A DNA stretch of 64,000 bases from Candidatus Methanomassiliicoccus intestinalis Issoire-Mx1 (GTDB lineage Archaea > Thermoplasmatota > Thermoplasmata > Methanomassiliicoccales > Methanomassiliicoccaceae): NCBI RefSeq assembly GCF_000404225.1, contig NC_021353.1, forward strand, positions 682,001 through 746,000, given 5' to 3'. The position numbers and the translations under genes are program-made. This document shows positions 60,780 through 64,000 of the stretch, piece by piece (within the stretch, counting starts at the first letter, position 1; each line of letters begins with the position of its first letter). Under the pieces are notes generated by a model. That model made no database searches, was not told the origin of the DNA, and saw only the letters and a list, made by a program, of their open reading frames with translations.

Positions 60780-61549
60780 TCTTGACTGGCAGAAAAATTT
60801 CTCAAGGAAAATCTCATGGCAGAATATTGCTTTGTCCCAATCCAGTAAGCTTTTTGGGAGGCGTGAATCCTGCAGATGGAAAGGTAGCGGATGCATCAAC
60901 TAATGGTCAGTCCGCTAAAGATCGTGTATTTGCATTTCCCCGCGGTAAAGGAAGCACAGTCGGATCTTACGTAATCTATGATATGAAAGAGCATGGGACT
61001 CTTCCAGCTGCAATTATCAATGAATCTGCTGAACCGATTGTTGCTACCGGTGCTGTTATGGCATCAGTGCCAATGGTTGATTCTATTGACTTATCTCTTC
61101 TCAGGGAAGGAGACGAATGCATTGTCGATGGATCATCAGGGACGATAGAACTTCCTGATGTTAAAGAGATAAATGTTGTAAGCTGCGTGATTAAAGACGG
61201 TGAAAGAATTCTATTTCTGAGACGCTCTTCTAAAGTTGGGACTTTTCAAGGATATTGGTCTGCAGTGAGCGGTTTTATAGAAGCTGATGAAACACCTTTA
61301 GAAACGGCGATAAAAGAAGTCAGGGAAGAAACCACTATCGTTTCTAAGCCTATTAAGGCCGGAGAACCATTCAAAGTTAGGGATAAGGATATCGTATGGA
61401 CAATTCATCCTTTCTTGTTTGAAGAAAAAAACTGCTCAATCCAAATCGACTGGGAGCATACAGAATACAAATGGGTCTGTGTGGATGAAACTGTATCTTA
61501 CCAATGTGTTCCTGGATTAGATGTGGTATACAAGTCATTAGGACTTTGA
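60776..61549 (+). CDS. Phosphomevalonate dehydratase small subunit fused to a Nudix domain
   Basis: 257 aa. Residues 1-130 are the DUF126 swivelling domain of aconitase X (RKISQGKSHGRILLC, FAFPRGKGSTVGSYVIYD), which completes the active site with the large subunit; the gene overlaps it by ATGA. Residues about 135-257 are a Nudix fold with box GFIEADE and KEVREETTI: the pattern G-x5-E-x7-REU-x-EE is kept except that the first Arg is Lys and the last Gly is Thr. The metal-binding EE pair is intact, so hydrolysis of a nucleoside- or isoprenoid-diphosphate is possible. The fusion suggests a link to isoprenoid metabolism. Confidence 0.86.
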   Translation: MILTGRKISQGKSHGRILLCPNPVSFLGGVNPADGKVADASTNGQSAKDRVFAFPRGKGSTVGSYVIYDMKEHGTLPAAIINESAEPIVATGAVMASVPMVDSIDLSLLREGDECIVDGSSGTIELPDVKEINVVSCVIKDGERILFLRRSSKVGTFQGYWSAVSGFIEADETPLETAIKEVREETTIVSKPIKAGEPFKVRDKDIVWTIHPFLFEEKNCSIQIDWEHTEYKWVCVDETVSYQCVPGLDVVYKSLGL

Positions 61550-61559
61550 AAATATATTT

Positions 61560-61592
61560 ATGCGCATAAGCATACTTATTGCTTATACGCAT
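61560..61592. terminator. Hairpin between convergent genes
   Basis: ATGCGCATAAGCA (61560-61572), loop TACTTAT, TGCTTATACGCAT (61580-61592): 12 of 13 pairs match. It lies between the stops of the dehydratase-Nudix gene and the minus-strand secreted protein. Confidence 0.65.
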
Positions 61593-61600
61593 GTTTATGT

Positions 61601-62884
61601 TTATGTACTTGGATACAAAGAGGGTGGTACAATTGTATTTAAATCGAATGTAAATGTATCAAAAAAATCATGCCAAAATGCAAACGTGATGAATACTATC
61701 TCATATTTATCCGTAGCATGATATTTTCCATCACCACCATCTATGTTTTTGCATCTAACTACATGTTCTGGTTCAATAACACATGTGGTTTTTCCTACAG
61801 CCGCATTTTCATTGATATCGTACCACATCTCTAATTTTTCCCCTATTAATGATTTATCATGCACTACTATATCACTCACTGAGTAGCTCCATACATCGTT
61901 GACATTTCCACCTGTGCTCACACCCGCATCCGGTTTAAACTCTGCTGTATATAACGGATATATATGCGCAGATGAAATTCCACTGTCTCTCACTGGACTA
62001 TAACGCATCATTTCTTGATACTCTCCATATGTTGGATCAGCTCTAACATCACTGCGTATTGTGCTATCCGCGATGGCTATGGGATGACTTCCAGTGAGCC
62101 TGTTTTCATTGGGAATAATATCTAGCTTAAACTGAGTATAGTAGTACTCATAATCGTCACTAACATCTAATAATTTGTAGTGGTGTGTACGTATGTTTGC
62201 CCATCCAAAATCTTTATTATCTTTATTTATGCATTGATAAAAAGTTTCACATCCATATTTAACGCTCCACGATATATTAGTTTCATCATCATAACTGGAA
62301 CTTGTACTATTTTCTGAGATCATATTATCTGCCCAATTGTAGGCACGTAATAATGCTTCATCAATGTCTTCGCACACAACACTCATGCAATATTGATCTC
62401 CTGTAGATGGATCTGTGTAGATTCCATAGACTTTAGCATCAGCAGCATAGCTTGAAAAACCATTTTTATTTGAGTCTATAAGTAGTTCCGGTGAATTTGC
62501 AACTGTAATTACTGGAGTTCCTTGAAAGATCAGATCATGTGTTTGGTTTGTGACAATCTCTTTATTTTGTGCAGATATCCAATCTCCATCTATCACTGCG
62601 ATTTGATTTGACGTGCAAAGACTTAGATCATTGCTAATTGCAATTTTCGAGGTGCTGCCCTTCAAATTGTCAGCATATGTACAATCTCCTGCATTGGAAA
62701 ATATGATTGTAGATCTGTCTGTAAAGGTAACTTTGCTATAATCTCTAGCTTCTTCTGCAACAGTTTGCTCATTCTGAATATCATTTATTTGAATGTTTTC
62801 GGGGGATGTGCAAATCGCAGGCAGCAGACTTACTATGAACATTGCTGAGATAGCCACAGCTATCATCTTTATGTATGTATTCAT
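61601..62884 (-). CDS. Secreted protein of unknown function
   Basis: 427 aa from the ATG at 62884; an in-frame start 26 codons earlier adds a Cys-rich piece before the signal peptide and is rejected. The signal peptide (about 4-27; IAVAISAMFIVSLLPAI) is followed by a mixed alpha/beta domain without recognisable motif. Sequence marks: many Asp/Ser/Tyr residues, an acidic DSNKNG loop, paired cysteines (CMSVVCED, CETFYQC) and a C-terminal amphipathic stretch (FWHDFFDTFTFDLN). No membrane anchor. It could be an adhesin or a host-interaction protein; nothing in the neighbourhood supports a specific role. Confidence 0.6.
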   Translation of the reverse strand: MNTYIKMIAVAISAMFIVSLLPAICTSPENIQINDIQNEQTVAEEARDYSKVTFTDRSTIIFSNAGDCTYADNLKGSTSKIAISNDLSLCTSNQIAVIDGDWISAQNKEIVTNQTHDLIFQGTPVITVANSPELLIDSNKNGFSSYAADAKVYGIYTDPSTGDQYCMSVVCEDIDEALLRAYNWADNMISENSTSSSYDDETNISWSVKYGCETFYQCINKDNKDFGWANIRTHHYKLLDVSDDYEYYYTQFKLDIIPNENRLTGSHPIAIADSTIRSDVRADPTYGEYQEMMRYSPVRDSGISSAHIYPLYTAEFKPDAGVSTGGNVNDVWSYSVSDIVVHDKSLIGEKLEMWYDINENAAVGKTTCVIEPEHVVRCKNIDGGDGKYHATDKYEIVFITFAFWHDFFDTFTFDLNTIVPPSLYPST

Positions 62885-63015
62885 GCTACCACAATAATTG
62901 CAGAGAATGCTATGTTTGCAGATAAAGATTTCACATTGCGCTATTTTTGTTGGATATTGCATCTTGCATCGTGATGTGTAGTTATTTATACCCCATCGTC
63001 TTTGAGGAATCTCTA

Positions 63016-63036
63016 TTGACTGACCGACAGTCAGTA
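63016..63036. promoter_or_regulatory. TetR-type operator, copy 2
   Basis: ACTGACCG-A-CAGTCAGT (63019-63035) matches copy 1 at 59518-59534 at 15 of 17 positions. It lies about 75 bp before the start of the exporter gene. Confidence 0.68.
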
Positions 63037-63105
63037 TGACCGCCGGTGTATTACAATCAAAACCCCAGCGGATAGTTGCGTATCGCGTTGGGTTGAGGTG
63101 TTGAG

Positions 63106-64000
63106 ATGGAAAACGCGAACGTTATAAATGCTCCAAGTAAACCAGAAATCGACGTTAGAAAGGTAAGAACGCCGATTATGATCGGTTTGATCCTTGGTAT
63201 GTTGCTTGCTTGTATTGACGGTACGGTAGTTGGTACAAGCATTCCAACCATATTGGAGGATCTTGGTGGTTCCGATTTATATACCTGGTTAATTACTGGT
63301 TATTTACTTGCTGAAACTATTACCACTCCGATAGCAGGTAAAATGTCTGATATCTATGGAAGAAAGCCTGTATTTTTGCTAGGTATGATTTTATTCTTAG
63401 GCGGTTCAATATTTGCAGGTTTCTCACAAAGTATGGAATGGCTTATCGTTGGACGTGCAGTTCAAGGTCTGGGTGGCGGTATGCTTATCCCAGTTGCTAT
63501 GGCCGTTGTAGCTGATTTATACTCTCCTCAAGAAAGAGGAAAAATGCAGGGTATTCTCGGTGCAATTTTTGCTATTGCAAGTGCGATAGGGCCATTTGTC
63601 GGCGGTGTGATTGTTGATAATGCAAGCTGGCATTGGGTGTTCTTTGTAAATATTCCTATAGGAATCTTAGCTATAGCATTTACTCTGATCAAGTTCCCGA
63701 AAGCCGAGGCAGATCCAAATGCAAAGATCGATTATCTTGGAATGGGATCATTATCTGCATTTTTAGCTCTGTTAATTATGGTAGTAACCTTTGGAGGCGG
63801 AACCTATGCGTGGGATAGTTTTGAGATAATTGGAATGTCCATAGCAGCAATTATCTTCTTAGGTCTGTTCATTTACATAGAGACCAAAGTGGAAGAACCA
63901 TTAGTTCCGTTACATTTGTTCCGCAATCGTACTTTTACAGCTGGAAGCATAGGCCTGTTGATCATGGCTTTAGGTCTGTTCGGTATACTTTCATACATTG
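63106..64000 (+). CDS. DHA2-family (14-TM) MFS drug exporter, cut off at the right edge
   Basis: 298 codons are visible from the ATG at 63106, behind GAGGTG. DHA2 hallmarks are LACIDGTVVGTSIPTIL in helix 1 (motif D1), GRAVQGLGGGMLIPVA and the antiporter motif ASAIGPFVGG in helix 5. It should export drugs or other toxic amphiphiles in exchange for protons. The TetR-type operator upstream links it to the repressor at 58383. Confidence 0.9.
   Translation, partial: MENANVINAPSKPEIDVRKVRTPIMIGLILGMLLACIDGTVVGTSIPTILEDLGGSDLYTWLITGYLLAETITTPIAGKMSDIYGRKPVFLLGMILFLGGSIFAGFSQSMEWLIVGRAVQGLGGGMLIPVAMAVVADLYSPQERGKMQGILGAIFAIASAIGPFVGGVIVDNASWHWVFFVNIPIGILAIAFTLIKFPKAEADPNAKIDYLGMGSLSAFLALLIMVVTFGGGTYAWDSFEIIGMSIAAIIFLGLFIYIETKVEEPLVPLHLFRNRTFTAGSIGLLIMALGLFGILSYI

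Overview
The window looks like a methanogenic archaeon of the order Methanomassiliicoccales. Evidence: archaeal RNA polymerase and ribosomal genes (Rpo7, Spt4, eS24, eS31), deoxyhypusine synthase, the aconitase-X branch of the archaeal mevalonate pathway, archaeal TATA boxes, a tRNA with a bulge-helix-bulge intron, and a methylcobamide:coenzyme M methyltransferase of the MtaA/MtbA type. The DNA is fairly AT-rich, and TTG start codons preceded by a good ribosome binding site are common. A Methanomassiliicoccus-like gut lineage is my guess; this was not tested by any search.

Region 1 (1-32.5 kb) is the remarkable part. It is dominated by secreted or cell-surface proteins: beta-propeller proteins, a 2023-residue leucine-rich-repeat protein, an Ig-like/stalk protein, and many copies of a DUF4430-like (transcobalamin C-terminal-like) domain. 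These are interleaved with B12/iron-chelate type ABC importer parts: three binding proteins, two FecCD/BtuC permeases and two ATPases. The block ends with two tandem zinc-ribbon proteins, a winged-helix regulator, and a nitrogenase-like pair in which the NifH-type reductase is fused to the NifD-type subunit (717 aa), followed by an overlapping NifK-type partner. The cysteine pattern predicts one [4Fe-4S] cluster at the subunit interface, as in dark-operative protochlorophyllide reductase, and no FeMo-cofactor. My inference is that the region scavenges a metal-tetrapyrrole or corrinoid-like compound at the cell surface, imports it and reduces it. A binding-protein/propeller pair on the minus strand at the left edge mirrors the pair at 20.8-24.1 kb.

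Region 2 (32.5-48.3 kb) is mostly housekeeping: a small membrane protein, a PRC-barrel protein, a trehalose operon (OtsA, OtsB, sugar-porter-like MFS), deoxyhypusine synthase with a thymidylate-kinase-like protein, a two-domain PPK2, a Kef-type antiporter, a membrane pyrophosphatase with the K+-independent signature, the rpo7-spt4-dephospho-CoA kinase-eS24-eS31 cluster, a ProC-like reductase and an intron-containing tRNA-Arg(CCG).

Region 3 (48.3-56.9 kb) is accessory: a GNAT acetyltransferase, a frameshifted FG-GAP surface protein remnant, an alpha/beta hydrolase ending in a bacterial-style terminator, then a methylotrophy module (CoM methyltransferase, HTH_10 regulator, MFS carrier) in which two genes share a CGAAC-type palindrome, an HxlR regulator, a zinc-binding unknown, a YczE-like membrane protein with a frameshift and a UspA.

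Region 4 (56.9-64 kb): M18 aminopeptidase, an autoregulated TetR operon, both subunits of phosphomevalonate dehydratase (the small one fused to a Nudix domain), a secreted unknown, and the start of a 14-TM drug exporter whose promoter carries a second copy of the TetR-type operator.
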